Part shown: positions 45,192 through 53,826 of the stretch, piece after piece
Layout: each line of letters begins with the position of its first letter
How positions within the stretch are numbered: the first letter of the stretch is position 1
DNA from: Mycolicibacterium mengxianglii
GTDB taxonomy: Bacteria > Actinomycetota > Actinomycetes > Mycobacteriales > Mycobacteriaceae
Length of the DNA stretch: 64,000 bases
Direction of reading: 5' to 3'
Assembly (NCBI RefSeq): GCF_015710575.1
Contig: NZ_CP065373.1
Span: forward strand, 1,922,001 to 1,986,000
Notes under the pieces: generated by a model
Seen by the model: the letters and a program-made list of their open reading frames with translations, nothing else
Database searches by the model: none
Told to the model about the DNA's origin: nothing
Position numbers and translations under genes: made by a program

Positions 45192-45221
45192 CGAACTGGC
45201 CGCGCGCCGGATACTGAACCA

Positions 45222-45929
45222 GTGACTGTAACGATCCGCCGCGTCACCACCACGCGGGCCGGGGGCGTGTCCGCACCGCCGTTCGACACGTTCAACCTCG
45301 GCGATCACGTCGGCGACGATGCGTCTGCCGTGGCCGCCAACCGTAAGCGTCTGGCGACGGCGATCGGGCTCGCACCCGACCGCCTGGTGTGGATGAACCA
45401 GGTGCACAGCGCCGATGTGGGGCGGGTGGACGGACCGCGTGACACCGCCGTCGATGACACCGACGCGCTGGTGACCACGACACCCGGGCTGGGCCTGGCA
45501 GTGGTCACCGCCGACTGTGTGCCGGTGCTGCTGGGCGACGCGCGCGCCGGGGTCATCGCCGCCGTCCACGCCGGCCGCGTCGGCGCCCAAAAGGGTGTGG
45601 TGCTGCGCACTGTCGAGGAGATGACGGCTTCGGGTGCCGACGTCGCGGACATCTCGGTGCTGCTGGGTCCGGCGGTCAGCGGGGCCAACTACGAGGTGCC
45701 CGAGGCGATGGCCGCGGAGGTTGACGCCGTGTTGCCCGGCAGTCGCACCGTCACGTCCCGGAACACACCGGGGCTGGACCTGCGCGCCGGAATCTACCGG
45801 CAGTTACGGGGTTTGGGCATCACTGCGATCGCGGTGGACCCACGCTGCACCGTGGCGGACCGGGCGTTGTTCAGTCATCGGCGGGATGCACCCACCGGTC
45901 GCATGGCTTCGGTGGTGTGGATGCAATGA
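45222..45929 (+). CDS. pgeF: Peptidoglycan editing factor (PgeF/YfiH family)
   Basis: Laccase-domain protein of 235 residues, Rv2149c type. Metal-site residues are visible in NQVHSADV, VTADCVPVL and AAVHAGR. The usual HAGWRG reads HAGRVG here, as in other mycobacteria as far as I recall. Family members clear mis-made UDP-MurNAc with L-Ser in place of L-Ala, or act as purine nucleoside phosphorylases. The GTG start lies 30 nt after ftsZ; the end overlaps the next gene by ATGA. Confidence 0.9.
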   Translation: MTVTIRRVTTTRAGGVSAPPFDTFNLGDHVGDDASAVAANRKRLATAIGLAPDRLVWMNQVHSADVGRVDGPRDTAVDDTDALVTTTPGLGLAVVTADCVPVLLGDARAGVIAAVHAGRVGAQKGVVLRTVEEMTASGADVADISVLLGPAVSGANYEVPEAMAAEVDAVLPGSRTVTSRNTPGLDLRAGIYRQLRGLGITAIAVDPRCTVADRALFSHRRDAPTGRMASVVWMQ

Positions 45930-46663
45930 CCGACTCCCGGGAATCGCAAATAGCGCAGGCACTGGCAAATCTGCAAACGCGTTTAGCGCGGGCCGCCGAG
46001 GCCGCCGGCCGCAAAGCCGACGAAATCGAACTCTTGGCGATCACCAAATTCTTTCCCGCATCCGATATCGCCATTCTCGCGGATTTGGGGTGCCGTGCAT
46101 TCGGTGAATCCCGCGATCAAGAAGCGTCTCGGAAAGTGAGCGAACTCGCCGGCCGGTTGCCCGCTGACACGCGGTGGCACATGGTCGGCCAGATCCAACG
46201 CAACAAAGCGCGTTCGATTGCGCGGTGGGCCCATGTCGCGCACTCGGTGAGCACCGAGAAGGTGATCGCCGCGCTCGGCCGGGCCGCCGAGGAGGCCCTC
46301 GGTGACGGGGAGCGGGAGGCGCCGCTGGCGGTTTATCTCCAATTGAGCCTCGACGGGGACGAGTCCCGCGGCGGGGTCGACATCAACAACACGGCTCAGG
46401 TCGATGCGCAGTGCGCGGCGGTGAACGCCTCGGCGGGACTGGATTTCGTGGGGTTCATGGCGGTTCCGCCATTGGGCGCCGACGCGGACCAGGCCTTTGC
46501 GAGGTTAGAGCTCGAGCGCAGTCGGGTACAGGCCAACTATCAGCACCGCCTCGGTCTGTCCGCGGGTATGTCCGGCGACCTGGAGGCGGCGGTCAAACAC
46601 GGCTCGACCTGTGTGCGTGTCGGAACCGCTCTTCTGGGAGCACGACCGCTAACGTCACCGTGA
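45926..46663 (+). CDS. PLP homeostasis protein, YggS/PROSC family
   Basis: Single-domain PLP-binding barrel of 245 residues, Rv2148c type. The lysine that holds PLP is in LLAITKFFP (about residue 41); WHMVGQIQRNKAR and the C-terminal HGSTCVRVGTALLGAR bind the cofactor phosphate. Family members buffer free PLP and affect amino-acid pools. An upstream in-frame GTG would add three residues; the ATG fits the ATGA overlap with pgeF. Confidence 0.92.
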   Translation: MTDSRESQIAQALANLQTRLARAAEAAGRKADEIELLAITKFFPASDIAILADLGCRAFGESRDQEASRKVSELAGRLPADTRWHMVGQIQRNKARSIARWAHVAHSVSTEKVIAALGRAAEEALGDGEREAPLAVYLQLSLDGDESRGGVDINNTAQVDAQCAAVNASAGLDFVGFMAVPPLGADADQAFARLELERSRVQANYQHRLGLSAGMSGDLEAAVKHGSTCVRVGTALLGARPLTSP

Positions 46664-46728
46664 GTAGTCACTCCAGTCACATCTTCATCACAGGCACCAA
46701 ACTTTCCGGGCTTTAGAGAGGTCACGCA

Positions 46729-47391
46729 ATGAGCACACTGCACAAGGTCAAGGCCTACTTCGGAATGGCCCCGTTGGAGGACTACGAAGACGAGTACTAC
46801 GAGGACGACGAACGTGGCGCCGCACGCGGATATCCGCGTCGCGCAGAGCGTTTCGCCGAGGGGGAGTACCCGGCAGGGTACGAGCGTGACCGTTATGCAG
46901 ACCGGATGGACCCGCGGGAGCGTGACTACGAAGACGTCCGGGATCCCCGCGAGGCCGAGTACCAGCCGGCCTACCGCGGCGGCTACGCCGAAGCGCCGTT
47001 CCGCGGCCGTGAGTTCGAGCGGCCCGCGCCGCGCCTGGGCTCGCTGCGCGGCTCGACCCGAGGTGCGCTGGCGATGGACCCGCGCCGCATGGCCGAACTG
47101 TTCGAAGCGGGCAGCCCGCTGTCGAAGATCACCACGCTGCGCCCGAAGGACTACAGCGAGGCCCGCACCATCGGCGAACGGTTCCGCGACGGCAACCCGG
47201 TGATCATGGATCTGGTGTCGATGGACAACGCCGACGCCAAGCGACTGGTGGATTTTGCGGCCGGCCTGGCGTTCGCGCTGCGCGGTTCCTTCGACAAGGT
47301 CGCCACCAAGGTGTTCCTGCTGTCACCGGCCGACGTCGAGGTGACTCCTGAGGAGCGCCGCCGGATGGCCGAGGCCGGTTTCTACTCCTAG
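46729..47391 (+). CDS. sepF: Cell division protein SepF
   Basis: Membrane-tethering partner of FtsZ and the essential FtsZ anchor in actinobacteria, which lack FtsA. The protein is 220 residues. The N-terminal [18 protein letters not shown] is the amphipathic membrane-binding helix. A long Asp/Glu/Tyr/Arg-rich linker runs to about residue 120, and the SepF fold follows ([38 protein letters not shown]). The ATG follows AGAGAGG. Confidence 0.96.
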   Translation: MSTLHKVKAYFGMAPLEDYEDEYYEDDERGAARGYPRRAERFAEGEYPAGYERDRYADRMDPRERDYEDVRDPREAEYQPAYRGGYAEAPFRGREFERPAPRLGSLRGSTRGALAMDPRRMAELFEAGSPLSKITTLRPKDYSEARTIGERFRDGNPVIMDLVSMDNADAKRLVDFAAGLAFALRGSFDKVATKVFLLSPADVEVTPEERRRMAEAGFYS

Positions 47392-47543
47392 CCGCTGAGG
47401 CGGACCTCACTGCGACCGCGCCGCGGTGGCGGTTTCACCGCCGCCGCCCGGCATCGGTAGGCTGACGGGGTTCATTGCCGCCGGCATACCGCCTCCATGG
47501 CGGTGTCGGCAACATCACACTCCTTCAGTAAGGTCGGCTCTCG

Positions 47544-47834
47544 TTGGCGCTCTTCTTCGAAATCCTGGGTTTCGCGCTGTTTGTCTTCTGGCTGCTGTTG
47601 ATCGCCCGGGTCGTCGTCGAGTTCATCCGCTCGTTCAGCCGTGACTGGCATCCCCGCGGCTTCACTGTGGTGGTGCTCGAAGTCATCATGACGGTGACCG
47701 ATCCGCCCGTGAAGTTGTTGCGCCGGTTGATTCCACAGTTGACCATCGGGGCAGTGCGCTTCGATCTGTCGATCATGGTTTTGTTGCTGGTGGCGTTCGT
47801 CGGCATGCAATTGGCATTCGGCGCCGCTGTCTGA
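47544..47834 (+). CDS. YggT family membrane protein
   Basis: Small membrane protein of 96 residues, Rv2146c type, with two hydrophobic helices (about 3-25 and 72-93) joined by a basic loop containing the family motif VTDPPVKLLRRLIPQ. A TTG start with AGTAAGG upstream fits. YggT genes sit between sepF and divIVA in many Gram-positive bacteria; the role is unclear. Confidence 0.9.
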   Translation: MALFFEILGFALFVFWLLLIARVVVEFIRSFSRDWHPRGFTVVVLEVIMTVTDPPVKLLRRLIPQLTIGAVRFDLSIMVLLLVAFVGMQLAFGAAV

Positions 47835-47905
47835 TTCCGCGTCGGTCCCGCTCTGCAGCGGGCCCGCGCCATGAGCCGACCATTATCTTCGCCCGTGTTT
47901 CTTTG

Positions 47906-47932
47906 CCGGCGAGAACGTTGTCGCGGTTTTTT
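47906..47932 (+). terminator. Possible intrinsic terminator after the yggT-type gene
   Basis: CCGGCGA and TCGCGG pair with one bulged base around an 8 nt loop and run into six T (47927-47932). The stem is short, so confidence is modest. Confidence 0.4.
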
Positions 47933-47947
47933 GAAATTCGTTCTTAA

Positions 47948-47975
47948 TTATTGGGCTGATCCGCAACCGTAGGGT
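47948..47975 (+). promoter_or_regulatory. Probable wag31 promoter
   Basis: TTATTG and TAGGGT are separated by 16 nt in an unusually AT-rich stretch, about 100 nt before the wag31 start. It lies just after the possible terminator, so wag31 probably has its own transcript. Confidence 0.4.
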
Positions 47976-48075
47976 CGGGTGTGACAGGATGGACGCCAGT
48001 TACAGTACGGCTACCAGCTTGGTCTATCGTTCTCACTCCGAGACAGCCGACCGTCCAGACCTGAGGGGGCAGAAA

Positions 48076-48903
48076 ATGCCGCTTACACCAGCCGACGTGC
48101 ACAATGTGGCGTTCAGTAAGCCGCCGATCGGCAAGCGCGGCTACAACGAGGACGAGGTCGACGCCTTCCTCGATCTGGTCGAGAACGAGCTGACACGGCT
48201 CATCGAAGAGAACGCCGACCTGCGTCAGCGGGTCAGCGAGCTCGACCAGGAGCTCGCGTCAGCGCGGGCCGGCGGCGGCGCGCAGGCCACCCAGGCCATC
48301 CCGCTGTACCAGCCCGAGCCCGAGCCGGAACCTGCGCCGACACCGCAGCCGACGTATGAGGCTCCGCCGACACCGGCTCCCGTGCAACAGTCCGCCCCGC
48401 AGGGCGAAGAGGCCCACATCAAGGCAGCTCGCGTGCTGGCGCTGGCCCAGGACACCGCGGACCGGCTCACCGGCACCGCGAAGGCCGAGGCCGACAAGCT
48501 GCTGGCCGACGCGCGTGCCAACGCCGACGCGATGGTCACTGAGGCCAAGCGCACCGCTGAGACCACCGTCGCCGACGCACGGGCTCGTGCCGACGCGATG
48601 CTCTCGGATGCCCAGACCCGTTCGGAGACTCAGCTGCGTCAGGCGCAGGAGAAGGCCGATGCATTGCAGGCCGATGCCGAACGCAAGCATTCCGAGATCA
48701 TGGGCACCATCAACCAGCAGCGCACCGTGCTCGAAGGCCGGCTGGAGCAGCTGCGCACATTCGAGCGCGAGTACCGCACCCGCTTGAAGACGTACCTGGA
48801 ATCCCAGCTCGAGGAGCTCGGCCAGCGGGGGTCGGCGGCTCCCGTCGATTCCAGCGCCGGCAACGACGGCGGGTTCAACCAGTTCAACCGGGGCAATAAC
48901 TAG
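48076..48903 (+). CDS. wag31: Polar growth scaffold DivIVA/Wag31
   Basis: Coiled-coil scaffold of 275 residues that gathers at curved membrane at the poles and directs tip growth. The N-terminal DivIVA domain ([27 protein letters not shown], in part) contains the membrane-inserting loop. An Ala/Gly then Pro/Glu-rich linker (about 64-110) separates it from the long C-terminal coiled coil. T72 in AQATQAIP corresponds to the PknA/PknB site T73 of M. tuberculosis. An in-frame start 29 codons earlier lacks a Shine-Dalgarno sequence. Confidence 0.96.
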   Translation: MPLTPADVHNVAFSKPPIGKRGYNEDEVDAFLDLVENELTRLIEENADLRQRVSELDQELASARAGGGAQATQAIPLYQPEPEPEPAPTPQPTYEAPPTPAPVQQSAPQGEEAHIKAARVLALAQDTADRLTGTAKAEADKLLADARANADAMVTEAKRTAETTVADARARADAMLSDAQTRSETQLRQAQEKADALQADAERKHSEIMGTINQQRTVLEGRLEQLRTFEREYRTRLKTYLESQLEELGQRGSAAPVDSSAGNDGGFNQFNRGNN

Positions 48904-48947
48904 TCACCGCGCCGCCGCCCGGCGGCGGGCGAGGGGATGATCGATCA

Positions 48948-49328
48948 ATGTTGATCGTTGCGCTGGTCTTGGCTGTCATCGGCCTGGCCGCCTTGGTGAC
49001 CGCGGTCGTCACCAGCAATGCGCTGGTGGCGTGGATCTGCATCGCCGCCAGCCTGATCGGTGTCATCCTGCTGATCGTCGATGCGATCCGGGAGCGGCAA
49101 GCCGGCGTCGCCGAGGCGAAGCAGGCCGCGGCCGACCGGGATGCGGACTCCGGTGAGGCCATCGACGCGACGTACCAGAATTTCGACGCCGAGTATCCCG
49201 AGGACGAGCCCGCCACCCAGGTCATCTCCGAGCGGCCTCTTGATGAGGACGAACCGGCTGACCAGGCGTCCGACGGCATCCCCGACGACAACAGCGAGGC
49301 CGCTGATCCCAAACGGGCCGGCAACTGA
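48948..49328 (+). CDS. Small membrane protein with acidic tail (Rv2144c type)
   Basis: A 126-residue protein: two closely spaced hydrophobic helices (about 1-22 and 26-47), then a helical Arg/Ala/Glu segment and a strongly acidic tail of about 60 residues. It ends 3 nt before the convergent phosphoribosyltransferase stop. It follows wag31, as in M. tuberculosis. Function unknown. Confidence 0.83.
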   Translation: MLIVALVLAVIGLAALVTAVVTSNALVAWICIAASLIGVILLIVDAIRERQAGVAEAKQAAADRDADSGEAIDATYQNFDAEYPEDEPATQVISERPLDEDEPADQASDGIPDDNSEAADPKRAGN

Positions 49329-49331
49329 CAG

Positions 49332-50009
49332 TCAGCGAGCGGTCAGCGCAGCAGTGACCTCCTCGTCGGTCACCTGGTCGAAATCCCGGTAGGACAGCCC
49401 GACGGCGACGAACGGCTGCGGCGTGTACACACACACCACGTCGTCGGCAGCGTCGCCGAACATCCCGAAGATCGAGTCGGGACCGGTCGGGACTGCGACC
49501 ACCACCTTGGCGGCACCGGCGGCGCGCACCGACAATGCCGCGACCCGCATGGTGGCACCCGTGGCCACTCCGTCGTCAACCAGGATGACGGTCCGCCCGG
49601 TGACATCGGGCGGCGGACGACCCAGCCGGTAAGTGTTTTCCCGACGCTGTAGTTCGCGCCGCTCCCGCTCCAGTATGGCCTCGATATCGTGTTGTGCCAC
49701 ACCAAGATTGGCGACGAGGCGGTCGTTCAGTACCAGCTGGTCGCGGGTGATGGCACCCAGCGCCAGCTCCTGGTGACCCGGCATGCCCAGCTTGCGCACC
49801 ACCAGCACGTCCAAAGTGACGTCCGTGGTGGCGCCGAGAACAGCGGCCACTTCGGCGGCCACCGGAACTCCGCCCCGGGCCAGGCCGATCACCACGAGCC
49901 CGCTCTGCGTGCGGTAACCCGCCAACGCCCGACCCAGCGCCCGCCCGGCTTCGTGGCGGTCCCGGAATCCGCCTGCGTGGGCGCGTCGCAGAAATCCTCT
50001 GGTGTTCAT
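49332..50009 (-). CDS. Phosphoribosyltransferase-domain protein (Rv2143 type)
   Basis: Type I phosphoribosyltransferase fold, 225 residues. The PRPP loop reads VILVDDGVATGATMR (about 140-154), preceded by a hood region with GLARGGVPVAAEVA and VRKLGMPGHQELALGAI. The substrate base is unknown; this subfamily is often found with stress genes or is annotated only by domain. The ATG was preferred to a GTG two codons earlier because TGGAG lies 6 nt before it. Confidence 0.87.
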   Translation of the reverse strand: MNTRGFLRRAHAGGFRDRHEAGRALGRALAGYRTQSGLVVIGLARGGVPVAAEVAAVLGATTDVTLDVLVVRKLGMPGHQELALGAITRDQLVLNDRLVANLGVAQHDIEAILERERRELQRRENTYRLGRPPPDVTGRTVILVDDGVATGATMRVAALSVRAAGAAKVVVAVPTGPDSIFGMFGDAADDVVCVYTPQPFVAVGLSYRDFDQVTDEEVTAALTAR

Positions 50010-50041
50010 GGTCACTCCATCTCGGGTATGGGTGAGTGGTT

Positions 50042-51397
50042 ATGAGCATCCACCACGCCGGCGTCGTCGACCACCCCTGCGCTGAGGTGTTTGCCTGGCA
50101 TGCTCGCCCCGGCGCGATCCACCGGCTGCTCCCGCCCTGGCAGCCGATGACGGCGGTGCAGGAAGCCGGCTCGCTGGCCGACGGCCGGGCGGTGCTGGGG
50201 TTGCCCGGGGGGCTGCGCTGGTATGCCCAGCACGACGCCGCCGCCTACGATCCGCCGCGGCGTTTCGCCGACGAGCTCACGGCGGGCGGAATCCGGTCCT
50301 GGCCGACCCTGGTCACCGGCAGGTGGCGGCACACCCACGAGTTCGCCGACCGCGGTGACGGCAAAACGCTGCTGTCCGACACCGTGGAAACCGCAGTCCC
50401 GGCCAGGCTGCTGCGCCCCACCTTCGTGTATCGACACCGGCAGACCGCCGAGGACCTGGCGGCGCACCGCCGCGCCACCGAAGCCGGTCTGGCGCCGCTG
50501 ACGGTGGCCATCACCGGGGCCGGCGGCCTGGTGGGAACGGCGTTGAGCGCCTTCTTGAGCACCGGCGGCCACCGGGTGATCCGGCTGACACGCAGCGCGG
50601 TCGCGGGCGGCGAGCAGCGGTACTGGAATCCCGACGATCCCGACCCGCGGCTACTCGACGGCGTCGACGCGGTGGTGCACCTGGCCGGTGCGTCGATCGG
50701 CGGTCGGTTCACCGACGGTCACAAGGCCGAGATTCGCGCCAGCCGCATCGAGCCGACGCGCCGCCTCGCCCAGGTGGCCGCAGGCACGGCCGGCAGCGGG
50801 CCGACGGTGTTCGTCAGCGCCTCGGCGGTCGGCTTCTACGGATCTGACCGCGGTGAGAGTGAGTTGACCGAGGACAGCACCCGCGGTGACGGGTTCCTCG
50901 CGGACGTGGTGGCCGACTGGGAGGCGGCCACCGCGCCGGCTGCCGACGCCGGACTGCGCGTGGTGCAGGTACGGACCGGGATCGTGCAGGCCGCCCGCGG
51001 TGGCACCCTGGCATTGTTGCGGCCGCTGTTCGCCGCCGGTCTGGGCGGACGCCTCGGTGACGGACATCAGTGGCTGTCCTGGATCGGTATCGACGACTTG
51101 ACCGACATCTATCACCGCGCGCTCTACGACGGGCGGTTGGCCGGACCGGTCAACGCCACCGGGCCGGTGCCGGTGCGCAATGTCGACTACACCGCGGCGC
51201 TGGCGCAGGTGCTGCACCGGCCCGCGATTGTTCCGGTACCGGCTTTCGGACCGCGCCTGCTGCTGGGGGCCGAGGGCGCGCGCGAACTCGCGCAGGCCGA
51301 TCAGCGGGTGCTACCGGCGAAACTGTTCGGGCTCGACCACCGGTTCCGGCATTCGAGTGTGGCCGATGCGCTGTCGCACCAGCTGGGTCACGACTGA
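50042..51397 (+). CDS. START-like domain fused to a TIGR01777 NAD(P)-dependent epimerase
   Basis: A 451-residue fusion. Residues 1-150 form a START-like domain beginning HHAGVVDHPCAEVFAWHARPGA. From about 158 there is a short-chain dehydrogenase of the TIGR01777 (SulA-like) group with the nucleotide loop VAITGAGGLVGTAL, a VVHLAGASIGG segment, SASAVGFYG with the Tyr of the active site, and a C-terminal DUF1731 (RLLLGAEGARELAQADQRV). The layout matches Rv2216. The reaction is unknown. It overlaps the convergent amidotransferase gene by 10 nt. Confidence 0.9.
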   Translation: MSIHHAGVVDHPCAEVFAWHARPGAIHRLLPPWQPMTAVQEAGSLADGRAVLGLPGGLRWYAQHDAAAYDPPRRFADELTAGGIRSWPTLVTGRWRHTHEFADRGDGKTLLSDTVETAVPARLLRPTFVYRHRQTAEDLAAHRRATEAGLAPLTVAITGAGGLVGTALSAFLSTGGHRVIRLTRSAVAGGEQRYWNPDDPDPRLLDGVDAVVHLAGASIGGRFTDGHKAEIRASRIEPTRRLAQVAAGTAGSGPTVFVSASAVGFYGSDRGESELTEDSTRGDGFLADVVADWEAATAPAADAGLRVVQVRTGIVQAARGGTLALLRPLFAAGLGGRLGDGHQWLSWIGIDDLTDIYHRALYDGRLAGPVNATGPVPVRNVDYTAALAQVLHRPAIVPVPAFGPRLLLGAEGARELAQADQRVLPAKLFGLDHRFRHSSVADALSHQLGHD

Positions 51398-52128
51398 CAG
51401 ACCGGGCGGGCCACCCGGTCCAGGAACCCCGACACCAGGATGCGCAACCGCCGGGCCGCATCCTGCTGCTTGCGGCGGGTGCGGGCGCGTAACGCGGGCA
51501 CGTCGATCCCGAGTCGGGCCACGTCGCCGTCGGGGCCCTTCTCGTCGTCGAGCCACTGGTCCAGCAAGATGATGTCGAGTTCGGGATGGAATTGCATGCC
51601 CAGCGCGGTGCCCAGCACAAAAGCCTGCGACGCGTGCGCGGTGCGGGCCAGCTCGACGGCTCCCGGGGGCGGGGTGAAGCAATCGGAGTGCCACTCGAAC
51701 CAGGGTCCGGGCATCACCAGATCGCTTCCCGCAGCGCCGGTTTCGGTCACGTCGTACCAACCGAGCTCCGGGACCGCCGCTTTGCCGACTGTGCCGCCCA
51801 GTGCCTGGGCCACCAGCTGACCGCCGAAGCAGACACCGAGCACGCCGACGCCGGCGCTGACCGCGTCGCGCACCATCACCATCTCGGCGTCCACCCAGGC
51901 CGCCCGCAGCGCCTCGTCGTAGACCGACCAGCGTGAGCCCAGCGGCACGATCACGTCGTAGTCCGTCGCGGCGGGGAACGTGACGCGGGCCGCTGCGGGG
52001 TCACCGGCCTGCTCCAGCGGGACCACGTTGAGGACGTCCACATCGAAGCCCAGCTCGGTGAAGACCTGGCCCAGGACACCCTCGGGAGCTTTGGGATCGT
52101 TGTAGATGAACAGTACTTTCGGCGCCAC
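51388..52128 (-). CDS. Class I glutamine amidotransferase-like protein
   Basis: A stand-alone GATase1 domain of 246 residues. The nucleophile elbow GVCFGGQLVA holds the catalytic Cys, and the His-Glu pair is in MQFHPELD. The C-terminal part is Arg-rich. Such proteins resemble the GMP synthase glutaminase subunit, but no synthetase partner is adjacent, so the acceptor is unknown. The GTG lies 7 nt after TATCGT on the minus strand and is divergent from the phospholipase D leader. Confidence 0.87.
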   Translation of the reverse strand: MAPKVLFIYNDPKAPEGVLGQVFTELGFDVDVLNVVPLEQAGDPAAARVTFPAATDYDVIVPLGSRWSVYDEALRAAWVDAEMVMVRDAVSAGVGVLGVCFGGQLVAQALGGTVGKAAVPELGWYDVTETGAAGSDLVMPGPWFEWHSDCFTPPPGAVELARTAHASQAFVLGTALGMQFHPELDIILLDQWLDDEKGPDGDVARLGIDVPALRARTRRKQQDAARRLRILVSGFLDRVARPVCQS

Positions 52129-52135
52129 GGGGACG

Positions 52136-52141
52136 ACGATA
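52136..52141 (-). promoter_or_regulatory. TANNNT -10 element, probable leaderless start of the amidotransferase gene
   Basis: On the minus strand TATCGT ends 7 nt before the GTG. The divergent phospholipase D leader has its own hexamer about 50 bp away. Confidence 0.4.
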
Positions 52142-52185
52142 CTGGTCGCTCCTTGGGCCCGCTGCGCACACCGCGGAACCTTCCG

Positions 52186-52191
52186 TACGAT
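52186..52191 (+). promoter_or_regulatory. TANNNT -10 element before the phospholipase D upstream frame
   Basis: TACGAT ends 7 nt before the ATG of the short upstream frame, so the transcript probably begins at that ATG. Confidence 0.4.
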
Positions 52192-52198
52192 CCGGGGC

Positions 52199-52240
52199 AT
52201 GTGCGTGGTGTCGGTGAATCGGCTCAGGCGGGCGGTGTGA
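52199..52240 (+). CDS. Putative 13-codon leader peptide upstream of the phospholipase D gene
   Basis: An ATG frame encodes MCVVSVNRLRRAV and stops at TGA. It starts 7 nt after a TACGAT hexamer, as leaderless mycobacterial frames do. Its stop overlaps the best in-frame GTG of the phospholipase D-like gene as GTGA, so ribosomes ending here could start the next frame. The RLRRAV part resembles actinobacterial leader peptides, and codon 2 is Cys. Coding is inferred from position only. Confidence 0.4.
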   Translation: MCVVSVNRLRRAV

Positions 52241-53826
52241 GCGCCGAGAGTTGGTTGCTGACCGTTGCCGAACGCGGCAACCCGCACACTCGACTGTCCG
52301 CCTGGAGTGACGGCAATGCGGTGCGCCCACTGGTGCACGGCAGCGCGTACTTCGACGAACTGGTCGGCGAAGTCGAGGCGCTGCAAGCCGGTGATCACCT
52401 GTTCTTCACTGACTGGCGGGGTGATCCGGACGAGCGGTTGCGTCCGGACGGGCCCACGGTCGTCGAATTGTTCACCGCGGCCGCCCGCCGCGGCGTGGTG
52501 GTCAAAGGGCTGATGTGGCGCTCGCACCTGGACAAGCTGCAGTACAGCGAGGAAGAGAACCAGCATCTCGGTGATGACGTCGAGGAAGCGGGCGGCGAGG
52601 TGTTGCTTGATCAACGTGTGCGGGTGGGGGGTTCCCATCACCAGAAACTGGTGGTGATACGCCATCCCGGCGAACCAACCCGTGATGTGGCGTTTGTCGG
52701 CGGAATCGACCTGTGCCACAGTCGCCGTGACACCGCCGACCATCACGGTGACCCGCAGGCGGTGCAGATGTCGGCGCGCTACGGTGACACCCCGCCGTGG
52801 CATGACGTGCAGCTCCGCATCCAGGGGCCTGCCGTGGACGCGCTGGACACCACCTTTCGCGAGCGCTGGACCGATCCGACGCCGATCGACAACAACTCAC
52901 CGGTGGCTTGGCTGCGGGACAAGCTGCGCCGCGCCGACCTGGAGGCGGACCCGCTGCCGGCGCAGCCGCCGCCACCGCCGGCGTGCGGCAGTCAGCGCAT
53001 CCAGGTACTTCGCACTTATCCTGATAGCCACCACGCCTTTTCGTTCGCACCCGACGGTGAGCGCAGTATCGCGCGGGCCTACCTGAAGGCGGTCCCGCGG
53101 GCCCGGCGGCTGATCTACCTCGAAGACCAGTACCTGTGGTCCACGGAGGTGGCCCGGCTGTTCGCCGCAGCGTTGCGCGCCAATCCCGATCTGCACCTGG
53201 TGGCGGTGGTTCCGCGGTATCCCGATGTCGACGGAAAGTTGTCGCTGCCGCCGAATTCCGTGGGCCGGCAGAAGGCGCTGGACGTGTGCCGCCGCACCGA
53301 CCCGCAGCGGGTACACGTGTTCGATGTCGAGAATGCCTCGGGCACACCGGTTTACGTTCACGCCAAAGTGTGTGTCATCGACGACGTGTGGGCCGCTGTC
53401 GGCAGCGACAACTTCAACCGCCGGTCATGGACGCATGACAGCGAGTTGTCGTGTGCGGTGATGGATCAGACCGTCGACGAGCGTGAACCCGTCGACCCTG
53501 CCGGCCGGGGGGAGAGCGCCCGGGTGTTCGCCCGGGAGCTGCGGCTGAAACTGCTGCGTGAGCACCTCGACCGGGCCGATGACGGCAGCGAGGACGGTGG
53601 TCTGATCGATCCGGCGGAGGTGATCCAGACCGTGCGGGCCGCCGCCGATGCGCTGCAGGCGTGGCACGACGGCGGCCGGGTGGGCCCGCGCCCGCCGGGC
53701 CGGCTGCGCCCGCACCAGCCGGAACGGCTCGGGCTGCTCACCCGGGCCTGGGCGGTGCCGGCGTACCGGCTGCTCTACGACCCCGACGGCAGGTCGTGGG
53801 AGCAGCGGTTACGGAACCGCTGGTGA
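52237..53826 (+). CDS. Phospholipase D-like protein
   Basis: Two-HKD member of the PLD superfamily, 529 residues. The second motif is complete (HAKVCVID, with GSDNFNRRSW after it). The first reads HQKLVVIR, so the usual Asp is Arg, although the His and Lys are kept and GGID follows. Members hydrolyse phosphodiesters or transfer phosphatidyl groups; the substrate is unknown. No signal peptide is seen. The GTG overlaps a short upstream frame; another in-frame GTG at 52201 is possible. The stop overlaps the next ATG by one base. Confidence 0.9.
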   Translation: MSAESWLLTVAERGNPHTRLSAWSDGNAVRPLVHGSAYFDELVGEVEALQAGDHLFFTDWRGDPDERLRPDGPTVVELFTAAARRGVVVKGLMWRSHLDKLQYSEEENQHLGDDVEEAGGEVLLDQRVRVGGSHHQKLVVIRHPGEPTRDVAFVGGIDLCHSRRDTADHHGDPQAVQMSARYGDTPPWHDVQLRIQGPAVDALDTTFRERWTDPTPIDNNSPVAWLRDKLRRADLEADPLPAQPPPPPACGSQRIQVLRTYPDSHHAFSFAPDGERSIARAYLKAVPRARRLIYLEDQYLWSTEVARLFAAALRANPDLHLVAVVPRYPDVDGKLSLPPNSVGRQKALDVCRRTDPQRVHVFDVENASGTPVYVHAKVCVIDDVWAAVGSDNFNRRSWTHDSELSCAVMDQTVDEREPVDPAGRGESARVFARELRLKLLREHLDRADDGSEDGGLIDPAEVIQTVRAAADALQAWHDGGRVGPRPPGRLRPHQPERLGLLTRAWAVPAYRLLYDPDGRSWEQRLRNRW

